A stretch of 64,000 nt of DNA from Hymenobacter negativus (GTDB taxonomy: Bacteria; Bacteroidota; Bacteroidia; Cytophagales; Hymenobacteraceae), in NCBI RefSeq assembly GCF_016056375.1, contig NZ_JAEDAE010000012.1:62001-126000 (forward strand), in the 5' to 3' direction. A program made the position numbers and the translations under genes. The notes beneath the pieces are model-generated. The model worked only from the letters and a program-made list of their open reading frames with translations, was not told the origin of the DNA and made no database searches. Positions 31,938 to 40,476 of the stretch are shown here, piece by piece (positions within the stretch are counted from its first letter, which is position 1; every line of letters starts with the position of its first letter).

Positions 31938-33677
31938 TTACTCCCAGCGCACGTCCAGCAGGCGCAGCTGCACGCTGCGCTGGCCGCGGTACTCGTTCAA
32001 TTCCACCGTGTAGCAGGCGCTGAAGGGGCGGCCCTGCTCAATCTCGGGCAGGTAGTCGGCCAGGCCGAAGCCAATGGCGTCCACGGCCGGCCCCTGGGCA
32101 TCGGCCGAGGCCAGGCGGAGCTTGAGGTGGCCTTGCCCCACCACCCGGGCGCTGTGCGGCACGGCAATCAGCCGTTGCGAGGCAAACACTGGGTTGGGGT
32201 TGCCGGGACCGAAAGGCTCCATGCGCCGCAATTCTCCGAAGAATTCTTCGGTGATGCGGCCCAGGGGCAGCACGGCGGCTATTTCCACGGGCCGCACCAA
32301 GTGCTCGGTGGTGAGCGTGCCGGCCACCACTTCCTCGAACCGACGCTGAAAAGCCGGTACGTTTTCCACCTTCAGCGTGAGGCCAGCGGCGGCGCGGTGC
32401 CCGCCAAACTGGTCGAGCAGCGCCGAGCAGGCCTCCAGCGCCTCGTGCACATCGAACCCCGCTACAGAACGAGCCGAGCCCGTAGCCTTGCCATCGCGCT
32501 GCGTGAGAATGACGGTGGGCCGGTAATACTGGTCGAGACAGCGCGAGGCCACGATGCCGAGCACGCCCTGGTGCCAGTCGGCCTTGTAGAGCACGGTGGC
32601 GCGGGCATTTTGCAGCACGGGGTCGCCGGCAATCATGTCCAGCGCCTCCTGGGTGGTGTGCTGGTCCGAGCCGCGACGCTGTTGGTTCATCTGGTCCACT
32701 ACTTCGGCGGTGTAGCGGGCCTCCTGCTGGTCGGGGGCCAGCAGCATGGCCACGGCGCGGCGGGCGTCGCCCATGCGTCCGGCCGCGTTGATGCGCGGCG
32801 CAAAGCCAAATATCAGGCTGCTGATGCCCAATGGACCTTCGCGCAGCGTGGCCAGTTCGCGCAGGGCGGCCAGGCCGGGACGCAGCAAATGGGCATCTTC
32901 GTTGAAACGCCGCAGGCCGTAGGAGGCCAAAATGCGGTTTTCGCCGGTGATGGGCACAATGTCGGCGGCAATGCTCACCGTCACCAAATCCAGCAAGTCG
33001 TGCAGCGGCTCCTTGGGCAGGCCGAGGTGTTCGCCCAGGGCCTGCATCAGCTTGAAGCCCACGCCGCAGCCCGAAAGCTCTTTGTAAGGGTACTCGCAAT
33101 CGGCCCGCTTGGGGTCGAGCACGGCCACGGCAGCCGGCAATTCTTCGCCGGGCAGGTGGTGGTCGCAGATGATAAAATCGATGCCCTGGCTGCTGGCGTA
33201 GGTCACTTGCTCTACGGCTTTGATGCCGCAATCGAGCGCAATGATGAGGGCAAAACCCTGGTCGGCAGCCGTGTCAATGGCTTTTTGGGAAATGCCGTAG
33301 CCCTCCGTGTAGCGGTCGGGGATGTAGTCGCGCAGGCGCTCGGCCCCGAACAGCGGCGTGAGGTAGCTGATTACCGTGGCCACCGAGGTGATGCCGTCCA
33401 CGTCGTAATCACCCAGCACCAGTACTTTCTCACCGGCTTGCAGGGCGTGGGCCAGGCGAGCCACGGCGCGGTCCATGTCGCGCATCAGCAGCGGGTTGGG
33501 TAGCTGGCGCAGGTCGGGGTGGAAAAACGAGGCAGCGGCTTCGGGCGTGGCAATGCTGCGCTGCACCAAAAGGGCGGCTATCTCGGGGGCAATGAATAGG
33601 GCCTGGGTGAGGCTATGGACCTGGGCAGGGTCGGGTTCGGGGATATAATTCCAGCGCTTACCAGCGGATACGGACAT
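31938..33677 (-). CDS. recJ: Single-stranded-DNA-specific exonuclease RecJ
   Basis: 579 residues, a 5'-3' ssDNA exonuclease in recombination and mismatch repair. The ATG at 33677 (MSVSAGKRWNYIPEP) matches the family start; upstream codons cross the promoter box. DHH motifs: LVLGDYDVDGITSVA (Asp pair), IALDCG, FIICDHHLPGEELP (the DHH motif), then VAVLDPKRADC and GCGVGFKLMQ. The DHHA1 domain carries GQFGGHRAAAGLTL-like residues (DQFGGHRAAAGL), and the OB-fold C-terminus follows (EPFGPGNPNPVFAS). It is divergent from the 37-residue membrane protein gene and ends inside repeat-rich DNA. Confidence 0.96.
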   Translation of the reverse strand: MSVSAGKRWNYIPEPDPAQVHSLTQALFIAPEIAALLVQRSIATPEAAASFFHPDLRQLPNPLLMRDMDRAVARLAHALQAGEKVLVLGDYDVDGITSVATVISYLTPLFGAERLRDYIPDRYTEGYGISQKAIDTAADQGFALIIALDCGIKAVEQVTYASSQGIDFIICDHHLPGEELPAAVAVLDPKRADCEYPYKELSGCGVGFKLMQALGEHLGLPKEPLHDLLDLVTVSIAADIVPITGENRILASYGLRRFNEDAHLLRPGLAALRELATLREGPLGISSLIFGFAPRINAAGRMGDARRAVAMLLAPDQQEARYTAEVVDQMNQQRRGSDQHTTQEALDMIAGDPVLQNARATVLYKADWHQGVLGIVASRCLDQYYRPTVILTQRDGKATGSARSVAGFDVHEALEACSALLDQFGGHRAAAGLTLKVENVPAFQRRFEEVVAGTLTTEHLVRPVEIAAVLPLGRITEEFFGELRRMEPFGPGNPNPVFASQRLIAVPHSARVVGQGHLKLRLASADAQGPAVDAIGFGLADYLPEIEQGRPFSACYTVELNEYRGQRSVQLRLLDVRWE

Positions 33678-33700
33678 TGGATACTTCGTCAAAATGGGTC

Positions 33701-33708
33701 CAAAAGTA
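33701..33708 (-). promoter_or_regulatory. -7 box (TACTTTTG) of recJ
   Basis: An exact TAnnTTTG match on the minus strand, 23 bp upstream of the recJ ATG. It is 31 bp from the plus-strand box at 33740, forming a compact divergent promoter. No good -33 TTG is present. Confidence 0.5.
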
Positions 33709-33739
33709 CGACCAAACCCCTCCCCCACGCCGAAGGCCC

Positions 33740-33747
33740 TACCTTTG
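33740..33747 (+). promoter_or_regulatory. -7 box (TACCTTTG) of the 37-residue membrane protein gene
   Basis: An exact TAnnTTTG match on the plus strand, 27 bp before the ATG at 33775. It supports the reality of the small gene downstream. Confidence 0.5.
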
Positions 33748-33774
33748 CCCCACGTTTTGCCACCCCCGCGCGCC

Positions 33775-33888
33775 ATGAAAAAGCTCCGAGATTTCTACCG
33801 CCAATACCGCCAGTACATCGGCACCGATGTGCTGATGTACGGGGTATTCATCCTGGTACTGGCGCTGATGTTCGTGTTTTTAGGGTAA
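33775..33888 (+). CDS. 37-residue single-pass membrane protein
   Basis: A very small gene starting at the ATG 33775. The protein begins with a basic, aromatic helix (MKKLRDFYRQYRQYIG) and ends with one hydrophobic helix (VLMYGVFILVLALMFVFLG) that reaches the last residue. A -7 box at 33740 and the clean amphipathic-plus-membrane layout support it. A longer reading from 33694 adds a Pro-rich leader that overlaps the promoter and is rejected. Function unknown; proteins of this shape can act as small regulators of membrane complexes, but nothing here shows a partner. Confidence 0.68.
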   Translation: MKKLRDFYRQYRQYIGTDVLMYGVFILVLALMFVFLG

Positions 33889-33926
33889 ACGGGTGTCAGG
33901 GCTAGGGTCAAGAATGCAGCTTTCCT

Positions 33927-33962
33927 GCCTCCTACCCTCTTACCCCCACACCCTCCTGCCCT
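33927..33962. repeat. Single arm of the CCCTCCTGCCC repeat family
   Basis: CCTCCTACCCTCTTACCC...ACCCTCCTGCCC closely matches the reverse complement of the left arm at 31854-31880. It lies just downstream of the small membrane protein gene and just before the convergent TPR gene end at 33968. Confidence 0.65.
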
Positions 33963-33967
33963 AAAGC

Positions 33968-35794
33968 CTACTGCACACCATCACCCCGCAGCTTGCGGAA
34001 GCGCTTGCGGGCTTCGGCCACGTAAATGCTGCCGGGGAATTTTGTAATCACCTGGTTGTAGAGCTCCTGCGCTTTCCCTCTGTCCTTTACATCCTCCTCC
34101 TGAATACGGGCCAGCAGAAACAGCGCGTCGTCGCTCAGCACGTCGGTTTTGGGGTTGGCGGTAATGCGTTCGAGGGTGGCAATAGCCCCAGGGAAATCAC
34201 CGGTGCGGCGCTGGAGCTGCGCTTTCAGGTAGTAAGTATCATCGGCCAGCGAGTGGCCGGGGAAGCGCTCCAGCAGCGCATCCAGCCCTTTGATGGCTTC
34301 GGGAATCTTGTTCTGAAACACCAGCTGCTCCACGGCGGCGTAGGCTTTCAGGCCCAGGCCCAGCGTGTCCTCCACGGTATTGTCCTGAATCAGCAGCGAG
34401 AGCTGCATGGCGTCGTTGGCAATTTCGCGGGTGGTGGCTTCTTTCAGGATGTCGAGGTGGCTCTGGGCCAGCTTGAAATCTCCGGCGTAATAGCTCAGGC
34501 GTGCGTTGCGCAGCTTGGCCTCGTAGCCCAGCGGCGAGTCTTTATGCGATTTTTCTACCTGCGAGTAGAGCAGCGTGGCCTCCCAAGGCTCGCCTTTCAG
34601 GATGTACAAGTCGCCCTGCGTAACCTTGGCCTCGTCCACCACCTCATCGCTGGCCCGGGGCATATCGATGACTTCTTGGAGCAAGGTCATGGCCTTGGCC
34701 CGGTCGTTCAGCTGAAAAGCGTAGAGGTTGGCCAGGTTGCGAATAACGGGAGCGGTATCGGGCGTGCGGCCCAGCTCGGCCAGCAGTTGGTCGTATTCCG
34801 TCACCAGGGCGCGCACCTTGGTCACATCCACCGGGTAGGTTTCGCGCACCTGGGCCTCGCGGGCCTGCAGCAGGTGCTGGCGTGCTCCGGTGTAGTACGG
34901 ACCGTTGCGATACTCCTTTGCCACGTAGCTAAAGCCTTCGATGGCCGTTTCGTAGTCCTTGTTTTGCTGCGCAATGGATGCCAACTCCATCACCCGCACG
35001 CCCTCGCTGCGGCTGCGGCGGTCCAGGGCACGGGCCTGCATCAGTGCGCCACCGAAATCGTGCCGCTGCATCTGCAGCCACAGCAGGAGCTCGCTGTAGG
35101 CCGCCTGGTCGGGGTGCTCCTGGGTAGCGGTAATCAACTGCTTTTCCAATGCGTCGAAGTCTTTTTCTTCGTGCAGGGCATTTTGTAGCATGTTGCGCAC
35201 GTAGGGCAACTGCTTGTCGTCCTGGGCTATCAGGCGAAGGGTTTCGGCCAGCACTTTGGGCTGGTCCTGGGTTTGCGTGTAAAGCTGGATGAGCTGCGGG
35301 GCGTACTCGGTGTCGTTTTTGGCCAGGGCACGGCCGCGGAGGTAAGTGCGCTCGGTCCACTCGGGCAGCTCGCGGCGGCTGAATTCGACCGCCACCGGCT
35401 GCACCTGCGCGGGCGTGAGCTGGGCCAGCACCTTTTGCCACTGCTTCTCAGCTGCTGGCTTGTCCCCGGCCGCCTGATACACGCCGCCTAATGTCACGCC
35501 CAGCGTGGCATCCTCGGGCCGCAGCTTAATGGCTTTCTTAGTCAGTTTCTCGGCGTCTTTATTCCGCTTCAAGGCCTGCAACGACGCGATGTAGACCGGA
35601 AAGGTCGTCAGGCTGGTTTGCTCTTCTACAGGCAGCTTTTCAAACAAAAAAACCACTTTCTCGTGCTCGCCCCGGCTGGCGTAATCCTGCGCCAGCGTCG
35701 TATTGCTCACGGGCGCCCAGCCCTTGGATGGCTGCGCGTGCGCAGGTAGGCTCAAGAGTAAAGCAGCAGCAAAAAGGAAGGAAGGCGAACGCAT
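33968..35794 (-). CDS. Exported tetratricopeptide-repeat protein
   Basis: 608 residues from the ATG at 35794, chosen because it gives a clean signal peptide (MRSPSFLFAAALLLSLPAHAQ). The remainder is almost entirely helical TPR units, for example YASRGEHEKVVFLFEKLP, ALKRNKDAEKLTKKAIKLRP, GVYQAAGDKPAAEKQWQKV, LPEAIKGLD-type repeats near the C-terminus and AKFPGSIYVAEARKRF-like endings (VITKFPGSIYVAEARKRFRK). Probably a periplasmic scaffold. The gene stands alone; its promoter lies in the 140 bp before the terminator of ppiD. No enzymatic domain was found. Confidence 0.88.
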   Translation of the reverse strand: MRSPSFLFAAALLLSLPAHAQPSKGWAPVSNTTLAQDYASRGEHEKVVFLFEKLPVEEQTSLTTFPVYIASLQALKRNKDAEKLTKKAIKLRPEDATLGVTLGGVYQAAGDKPAAEKQWQKVLAQLTPAQVQPVAVEFSRRELPEWTERTYLRGRALAKNDTEYAPQLIQLYTQTQDQPKVLAETLRLIAQDDKQLPYVRNMLQNALHEEKDFDALEKQLITATQEHPDQAAYSELLLWLQMQRHDFGGALMQARALDRRSRSEGVRVMELASIAQQNKDYETAIEGFSYVAKEYRNGPYYTGARQHLLQAREAQVRETYPVDVTKVRALVTEYDQLLAELGRTPDTAPVIRNLANLYAFQLNDRAKAMTLLQEVIDMPRASDEVVDEAKVTQGDLYILKGEPWEATLLYSQVEKSHKDSPLGYEAKLRNARLSYYAGDFKLAQSHLDILKEATTREIANDAMQLSLLIQDNTVEDTLGLGLKAYAAVEQLVFQNKIPEAIKGLDALLERFPGHSLADDTYYLKAQLQRRTGDFPGAIATLERITANPKTDVLSDDALFLLARIQEEDVKDRGKAQELYNQVITKFPGSIYVAEARKRFRKLRGDGVQ

Positions 35795-35933
35795 AGATTT
35801 CAGTAGTCGATTCACGAAGCAATAGTCGGGCGCGAGACGCCACCGGTTGCCCGCCTCAAAACGCAGAACTTCGGGCGCATCGTTCAATATCAGAAGACTG
35901 GCCCGGTTCCGAAAACCCTTCTCTCAACAAACG

Positions 35934-35967
35934 AAAAAGGGCCGCCCCCGAAGGTACGGCCCTTTTC
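35934..35967. terminator. Terminator of the ppiD gene cluster
   Basis: AAAAGGGCCG (35935-35944) and CGGCCCTTTT (35957-35966) are perfect 10-bp arms with A/T tracts on both sides. It lies 20 bp after the ppiD stop on the minus strand. Confidence 0.87.
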
Positions 35968-35986
35968 AAACTCGCGAATTGACGTC

Positions 35987-38113
35987 CTAGAAAAACTTGG
36001 TGCGGTTGTCTTTCACGTTGGCGTGGGCCTTCACGGCCTCGTAAATCTTGCCATCCTGCTGCTGGGCGCGCTGCTGGGCCAGCTGTTGCTGCACGGCTTT
36101 CAGGTTGGTATTGGCCACCTGCGGCGTGGCTACGCTCACGGGCTCAATCACCAGCACACCTTGCTCGCCCTGAATCGGAGCCGATTTCTGGCCGGGCTTC
36201 AGCGCGTAGGCTTTGCCCACGGCCAGCGGTTCGAAGCCGATGTTGGCAATGTTGCCCTGCCCCAAAATCACGTTCTCGGCGGTGCCTACCTGGGCGGTGG
36301 GGCCGTATTTGGTGGCCATTTCTTCCAGGCTGCCGGTCTTGGGCAGTTTGGCAATGATTTGCTTGGCTTTCTCTTCGTTGCGCACCATGGCCGACAGCTC
36401 GGGCTTCAGGTTGGCCACGGTAGCGGTGCCTTTGGCGCGCTCGTCGGTGAGGGCGGCAATGACGTATTGGTCACCCATTTCGTACACTTCCGAGATGTCG
36501 CCCACCTTGGTTTCGGTGCCGTTCGGGCTAAAGCCGAAGGCCCAGCGCACCAGCTCGCGGGCGTTCTGCAGGTTGTTCACGCTGCGGGCACCGCGGTCCA
36601 GGTTTTTGGCTTCCTGTTTCTGCAGGGTCTTGTCTTTGGTGGTCAGGGCGCGGAAGCTGGCGAGGTCCGTAGCCTGCCCTTTCAGTTCCTGAGCCTTGGC
36701 ATAAGCAGCTTCGCGGGTGGCATCGCTCGGGGCGATGGTCTTCTTCACTTCAGCAACCTGATAGGTCTGCTTGGTGGGCGCAGCCGTGATTTTGATGATG
36801 TGGTAGCCGAACGAAGTTTCCACCACGTTGGGCAACAGGCCGGGGGCCGTAGCGCCAAAAATGGCTTTTTCGAACTCCGGTACCATGCGGCCCTTACCGA
36901 ACCAGCCGAGGTCGCCGCCCTGCTCCTTGGTGCCGTCGGTGCCGAACTGGCGGGCCATGGCCGCGAAATCGGCACCGCCCTTGATTTTGTTCAGAATGTC
37001 CTGTGCCTTGGCTTTCGCGGCGGCTTTGGCTTCGGGCGTGGTGCCCTCGGCCTTGATGAGGATGTGGCTGGCGCGCGCGGCGGGCTCTTTGCCCACACCC
37101 GTACCCGTCACTTTGTACAGCGAGTACGTGCCGTTCTCGGCGTACGGGCCGTAGATTTTACCCTGCTCCAGCGGCAGCTGCTTACGAAGTTGTTCAGGCA
37201 AATCGGCGGGGCTGCGGAAGGCCTTGTTGTAAGGCTGCTCCGAGTTTTGCATCACAAACAGCGAGTCGACCGGGGCCGAAGCAAACTGCGTAGTCAGTTC
37301 GGCCATCGAGTTTTTCACGGCGGCGCTGTCCTCTTTCGAAGCCACCACCGGCACGGTGATGTACTCCACCGAACGGCCGTCTTCTACTTTGTATTTGCCT
37401 TTGTTCTTGTCGAGGTAAGCCTGCAGCTGCTCGTCGGTCACTTTCACGGCCGAGTCGGAGATGCTGCCGTAGGGCACGAACAGGTACTTCACCGTTTCCT
37501 TGGTGTTCTGGGCCGCGTCGAAGCGCTTGGCTTCGGCCGTGGTTACGTACACCGAGTTTTTCAGCAGGGCGTTGTACTTGTTGGCGAGGCGCTCAGCAGG
37601 CAGGTTGGCTTCGAAATTATGCCAGGCGGCCTGGTTTTCGGGGGGCAGCTTGTCGAGGTTTTTCAGGTATTCAATCAGGCGGGCTTTGTCGAACTGGCCG
37701 GTTTTCTGGTCAGTAAAGGCCTGCTTGATGCCGGGGCTGATGTTATCGCCCTGCACCATGTCCACCAGCTCGTCGTCGCTCACGGCCAGGCCCAGCTTAT
37801 CCCATTCCGGCTTAAAAGCCATGCGGTAAATGGTCTGGTTCCAGGCCTGGTCGCGCAGGTAGCCAAGGGCTTGCTCGTCGGGCTGGCGCTGCTGCTGGGC
37901 CACAAATGCCTGCTTGGCCTGCTCCAGGGCGTTGTTGTAATCGGCCAGCTCTACTTTCTCGCCCGCCACTTCGCCCACGGTTTGGTCGTTGCGGTTGAAG
38001 AGGCGGTTTTTGCCGCCCACCAGGTCGCCGCCCACAATGAAGAGCAGCATCCCGACGGCTACGGTACCCACCGCCCAGCCAGATTTTTCCCGTATCGTGT
38101 TAATTAAAGCCAT
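35987..38113 (-). CDS. ppiD: Periplasmic peptidyl-prolyl isomerase PpiD/SurA-like
   Basis: 708-residue membrane-anchored chaperone/isomerase for outer-membrane and periplasmic proteins. A cytoplasmic stub (MALINTIREKSGWAV) is followed by one membrane helix (GTVAVGMLLFIVGGDLV), a SurA_N/PpiD N-terminal region with the VGEVAGEKVELADYNNAL segment, and a parvulin domain at about 348-443 (ASHILIKAEG ... GGDLGWFGKGRMVPEFEKAI ... TSFGYHIIKI). A second, degenerate parvulin-like region lies further on, and the C-terminus is helical. It is the last gene of the minus-strand series coaX, OMP, lptC, TM protein, ppiD, a common Bacteroidota order. Confidence 0.93.
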   Translation of the reverse strand: MALINTIREKSGWAVGTVAVGMLLFIVGGDLVGGKNRLFNRNDQTVGEVAGEKVELADYNNALEQAKQAFVAQQQRQPDEQALGYLRDQAWNQTIYRMAFKPEWDKLGLAVSDDELVDMVQGDNISPGIKQAFTDQKTGQFDKARLIEYLKNLDKLPPENQAAWHNFEANLPAERLANKYNALLKNSVYVTTAEAKRFDAAQNTKETVKYLFVPYGSISDSAVKVTDEQLQAYLDKNKGKYKVEDGRSVEYITVPVVASKEDSAAVKNSMAELTTQFASAPVDSLFVMQNSEQPYNKAFRSPADLPEQLRKQLPLEQGKIYGPYAENGTYSLYKVTGTGVGKEPAARASHILIKAEGTTPEAKAAAKAKAQDILNKIKGGADFAAMARQFGTDGTKEQGGDLGWFGKGRMVPEFEKAIFGATAPGLLPNVVETSFGYHIIKITAAPTKQTYQVAEVKKTIAPSDATREAAYAKAQELKGQATDLASFRALTTKDKTLQKQEAKNLDRGARSVNNLQNARELVRWAFGFSPNGTETKVGDISEVYEMGDQYVIAALTDERAKGTATVANLKPELSAMVRNEEKAKQIIAKLPKTGSLEEMATKYGPTAQVGTAENVILGQGNIANIGFEPLAVGKAYALKPGQKSAPIQGEQGVLVIEPVSVATPQVANTNLKAVQQQLAQQRAQQQDGKIYEAVKAHANVKDNRTKFF

Positions 38114-38277
38114 TTACTTGTCAAAAGAATCGAACTCTGTGTTGGTCAAAAGAGGCGCAAAATAACCAGAATTTGACCGGCAATCAAAGTTTTACCGTTT
38201 TTAAAGTCCTCACCCAGCCCACCCCAACCGATTGCATCGCCCGGATTGCTACAGCGGCGTTTCGGCCCAGTGCTGGC

Positions 38278-38541
38278 CTAGCGGCGTTTTTTGGTCGATT
38301 TGGCTGGGGTTTTGGCGCGAGCCTGCTGGGCCAGTTTGGCTTTTTGCTCAGCAATTTTTGCCTCCAGCCGCTCCTGCTGCCGCCAGTAGAGTAGCGGCAT
38401 CCAGCAGGCCATGGCCACCATGAAAATCCAGTAGTTGCGCATCAGGTCGTTGAAGAGCAGCGTCTGGTAAATGCCAATAACCATGGCTGCCACGCCCACG
38501 GCGAAGAGCACGGTGCGCAGCAAGTCTTTGTCAAATTTCAT
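38278..38541 (-). CDS. Small two-helix membrane protein of the lptC cluster
   Basis: 87 residues. Two membrane helices (LLRTVLFAVGVAAMVIGIYQT and MRNYWIFMVAMACWMPLLYW) are followed by a basic coiled-coil tail (QQERLEAKIAEQKAKLAQQ ... KSTKKRR). It starts 11 bp after lptC on the same strand and is therefore co-transcribed with it. Small proteins of this shape occupy the same place, between lptC and ppiD, in other Bacteroidota. Function unknown; a supporting role at the inner membrane in LPS export or envelope biogenesis is inferred from context only. Confidence 0.85.
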   Translation of the reverse strand: MKFDKDLLRTVLFAVGVAAMVIGIYQTLLFNDLMRNYWIFMVAMACWMPLLYWRQQERLEAKIAEQKAKLAQQARAKTPAKSTKKRR

Positions 38542-38552
38542 GGGATTGTGTT

Positions 38553-39131
38553 TTAACGGGCCGGCTGAGGTGCGGCCACGGCCTGCGGCGCGGCAAACAC
38601 GCCGGTGGGCCGGGTAATCTGATACCGCGAGAAATTCTGGTTGGCTTTCAGCCCGTAGCCCGTCAGGTACTCGGTGGGCGTGGTCACCTTCACAAACATG
38701 GCCGAATCGGTATAAATCAGCTGTTTGGTCTTGTCAAAAAACAGCTCCTCGGTGTCCATGTTCTGCTGCTCGGGCACGTTCATAACGTGCACCTTGCCGC
38801 GCATGATGTAGAGGTTTTTGGCCTTGTCCGACTTGCCGTAATTCGCTTTCAGCGTGTTGATAACGTTCTTCTTGCCATCGGCCGAGTAAAACGTGACCAC
38901 CATGCCCTTGGGGTAAATGATGTCGCCGTTCTCAAACTGCTGCTCCAGCGGGGCCGTCAGCTGAAACTTCAGCTTGGCCGAGTCGCTCACCAGCGTCAGC
39001 ACGTTGGTAGTTTCCATCAGCGGGCCGGTGTAGACCTCCATGGGGCCGGTGGCGGCTTTTTTTTCGCAGGCAGCCAGGGCCAGTGCGGCCAGCATTGCCC
39101 CCACTCCTGCCGCGCGCCACGATGCTCTCAC
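38553..39131 (-). CDS. lptC: LPS export ABC transporter periplasmic protein LptC
   Basis: 192 residues. The signal has a lipobox LALAAC (Cys22), so in this organism LptC is probably a lipoprotein, not a bitopic protein as in E. coli. The LptC/OstA beta-jellyroll core is visible in GPLMETTNVLTLVSDSAKLK, GDIIYPKGMVVTFYSADGKK, NTLKANYGKSDKAKNLYIMRGKV-type strands and DTEELFFDKTKQLIYTDSAM. The Ala/Pro-rich C-terminus (APQAVAAPQPAR) is extra. It lies 27 bp after the OMP gene and is followed by the small TM gene. Role: bridges LptB2FG to LptA in LPS transport. Confidence 0.92.
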   Translation of the reverse strand: MRASWRAAGVGAMLAALALAACEKKAATGPMEVYTGPLMETTNVLTLVSDSAKLKFQLTAPLEQQFENGDIIYPKGMVVTFYSADGKKNVINTLKANYGKSDKAKNLYIMRGKVHVMNVPEQQNMDTEELFFDKTKQLIYTDSAMFVKVTTPTEYLTGYGLKANQNFSRYQITRPTGVFAAPQAVAAPQPAR

Positions 39132-39158
39132 TTGAATATCGGTTAGGTAATTCCGGCC

Positions 39159-40472
39159 TTATTGCAGGCGACGCTTGATAAACCAGCGGTTGTTGAGCGT
39201 GATGCCCAGCTGGCCGCGGATGTAGTTTTCCTGCACGTTGCTGCTGCCCGTGGTCGCGCCCACCAACTCCGTGTTGCCGCGCACGCCATAGGTGAAGGCC
39301 AAGCTGATGGTAGTAGCCTCCAGCGGCGTGGCCGTGGGCAGCGGAAAGCCAAAGCCCCAGCTTACCGACCGGTCATACAGCATTTTGCCGCCCGGCTGGT
39401 ACGGCAGCTGCGCCAGCGAAATGCCGGCCCGGTAGGCTACCCGCTGAAAGTAATGCTCCACCGAACCCGGGTCCGGGGTAATTTCTCCTCCGAGGCCGAA
39501 ACGCATGGTGTTGCTCAGCGCCGGCCCGGTGGAGTTGAAGCTCCGGAACTGCGACCATTGCTGCTGCGCCACATCCAGGTTCAGGCTATAGTTCTTGTCA
39601 TTGTCGAAGCTGATGCCAACCTGCGCCAGCGCCGGCACAAACGTGCTGCCCCGGCCGTCGGTCACCACCGTGGACGTTCCCACCAGGGTGCCGTTGGTGT
39701 CTTCGCGCTCTTGGGTGTTGGTTTGTTGCCCTTTAAGATTATGAGCGAAGCTATACACGCCGCCCAGGTTCATGTTGAGGTTCTTACCGAGCTTTTGGCG
39801 GTAATGCGCACCGGCCCGGAAAGCGAAGTCTGAGTAGCGGGTGTGCTGGCGGTCCACGGCCTTTTCCAGCGTGTTGGTGCCGTTGGTCACCACCACGGTG
39901 GTGCCCGTAGTTTCATCTACCACGCCAAACACATACGAGGCTGTGAAGCCCAGCGTGAAGGCTTTTGTGATACGCACACCCTGTCCAAAATAGGCTTCCG
40001 AAACACCGCCCGTGCCTTTCAGCTGCGTGAGCGACTGCGCCGGCTGCCCGGTGGGCGTATTGGTTACGTCCTTCACGATGTTCGACTCGTAGTCGACCGC
40101 GCTGAGTGGCTTCAGGCCCACGGCCGCGCCCCATTTCGAGCTCAGCGGCACCGACATGGCAAAGTAGCCTAGTGTGCCGTTGCCGGTGCGTCTGGAAGCG
40201 CTGGCGTTTTTCACCGTTTTGTATTGCCCGTTGTAGCCGGCCTCAAACGTGGTCCGGCCCGTGTAATAAAGCATTGCCGGGTTCAACTCATTCACGTTGA
40301 TAGCGTTGGGCGCGGCCAGGCCAACGCCGCCCATGCCCATCTGGCGCACGCCGCCGGTGTTGGCGTTGTATTCGCCCAGCCCGATGCGTGAGTACGGCGA
40401 GTTGCCGAGGCCCTGCGCCTGCGCGCCGCCGGCCGCCGCTACCGCCAGGCTTACCAGCACCAAACGCTTCAT
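39159..40472 (-). CDS. FadL/OmpP1-like outer-membrane protein
   Basis: 437 residues from the ATG at 40472, which gives the signal peptide MKRLVLVSLAVAAAGGAQAQ; a start at 40490 would overlap the coaX stop. The mature part begins GLGNSPYSRIGLGEYNANTG, a pattern of the Bacteroidota FadL-like family usually found in coaX/lptC clusters. Beta-strand periodicity runs through the protein and it ends IRGQLGITLNNRWFIKRRLQ, a membrane-strand-like terminus. Probably a 14-strand barrel; the transported compound is unknown. Translation is probably coupled to coaX because the ends nearly overlap. Confidence 0.87.
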   Translation of the reverse strand: MKRLVLVSLAVAAAGGAQAQGLGNSPYSRIGLGEYNANTGGVRQMGMGGVGLAAPNAINVNELNPAMLYYTGRTTFEAGYNGQYKTVKNASASRRTGNGTLGYFAMSVPLSSKWGAAVGLKPLSAVDYESNIVKDVTNTPTGQPAQSLTQLKGTGGVSEAYFGQGVRITKAFTLGFTASYVFGVVDETTGTTVVVTNGTNTLEKAVDRQHTRYSDFAFRAGAHYRQKLGKNLNMNLGGVYSFAHNLKGQQTNTQEREDTNGTLVGTSTVVTDGRGSTFVPALAQVGISFDNDKNYSLNLDVAQQQWSQFRSFNSTGPALSNTMRFGLGGEITPDPGSVEHYFQRVAYRAGISLAQLPYQPGGKMLYDRSVSWGFGFPLPTATPLEATTISLAFTYGVRGNTELVGATTGSSNVQENYIRGQLGITLNNRWFIKRRLQ

Positions 40473-40476
40473 CTCT

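Noticed and set aside
32127..33503. 458-residue plus-strand frame opposite recJ
   Set aside because: Shadow of the DHH-motif gene; no plausible fold or start context.
36023..38107. 694-residue plus-strand frame opposite ppiD
   Set aside because: Phenylalanine/glycine/leucine-rich mirror of a real gene with clear parvulin and anchor motifs on the minus strand.
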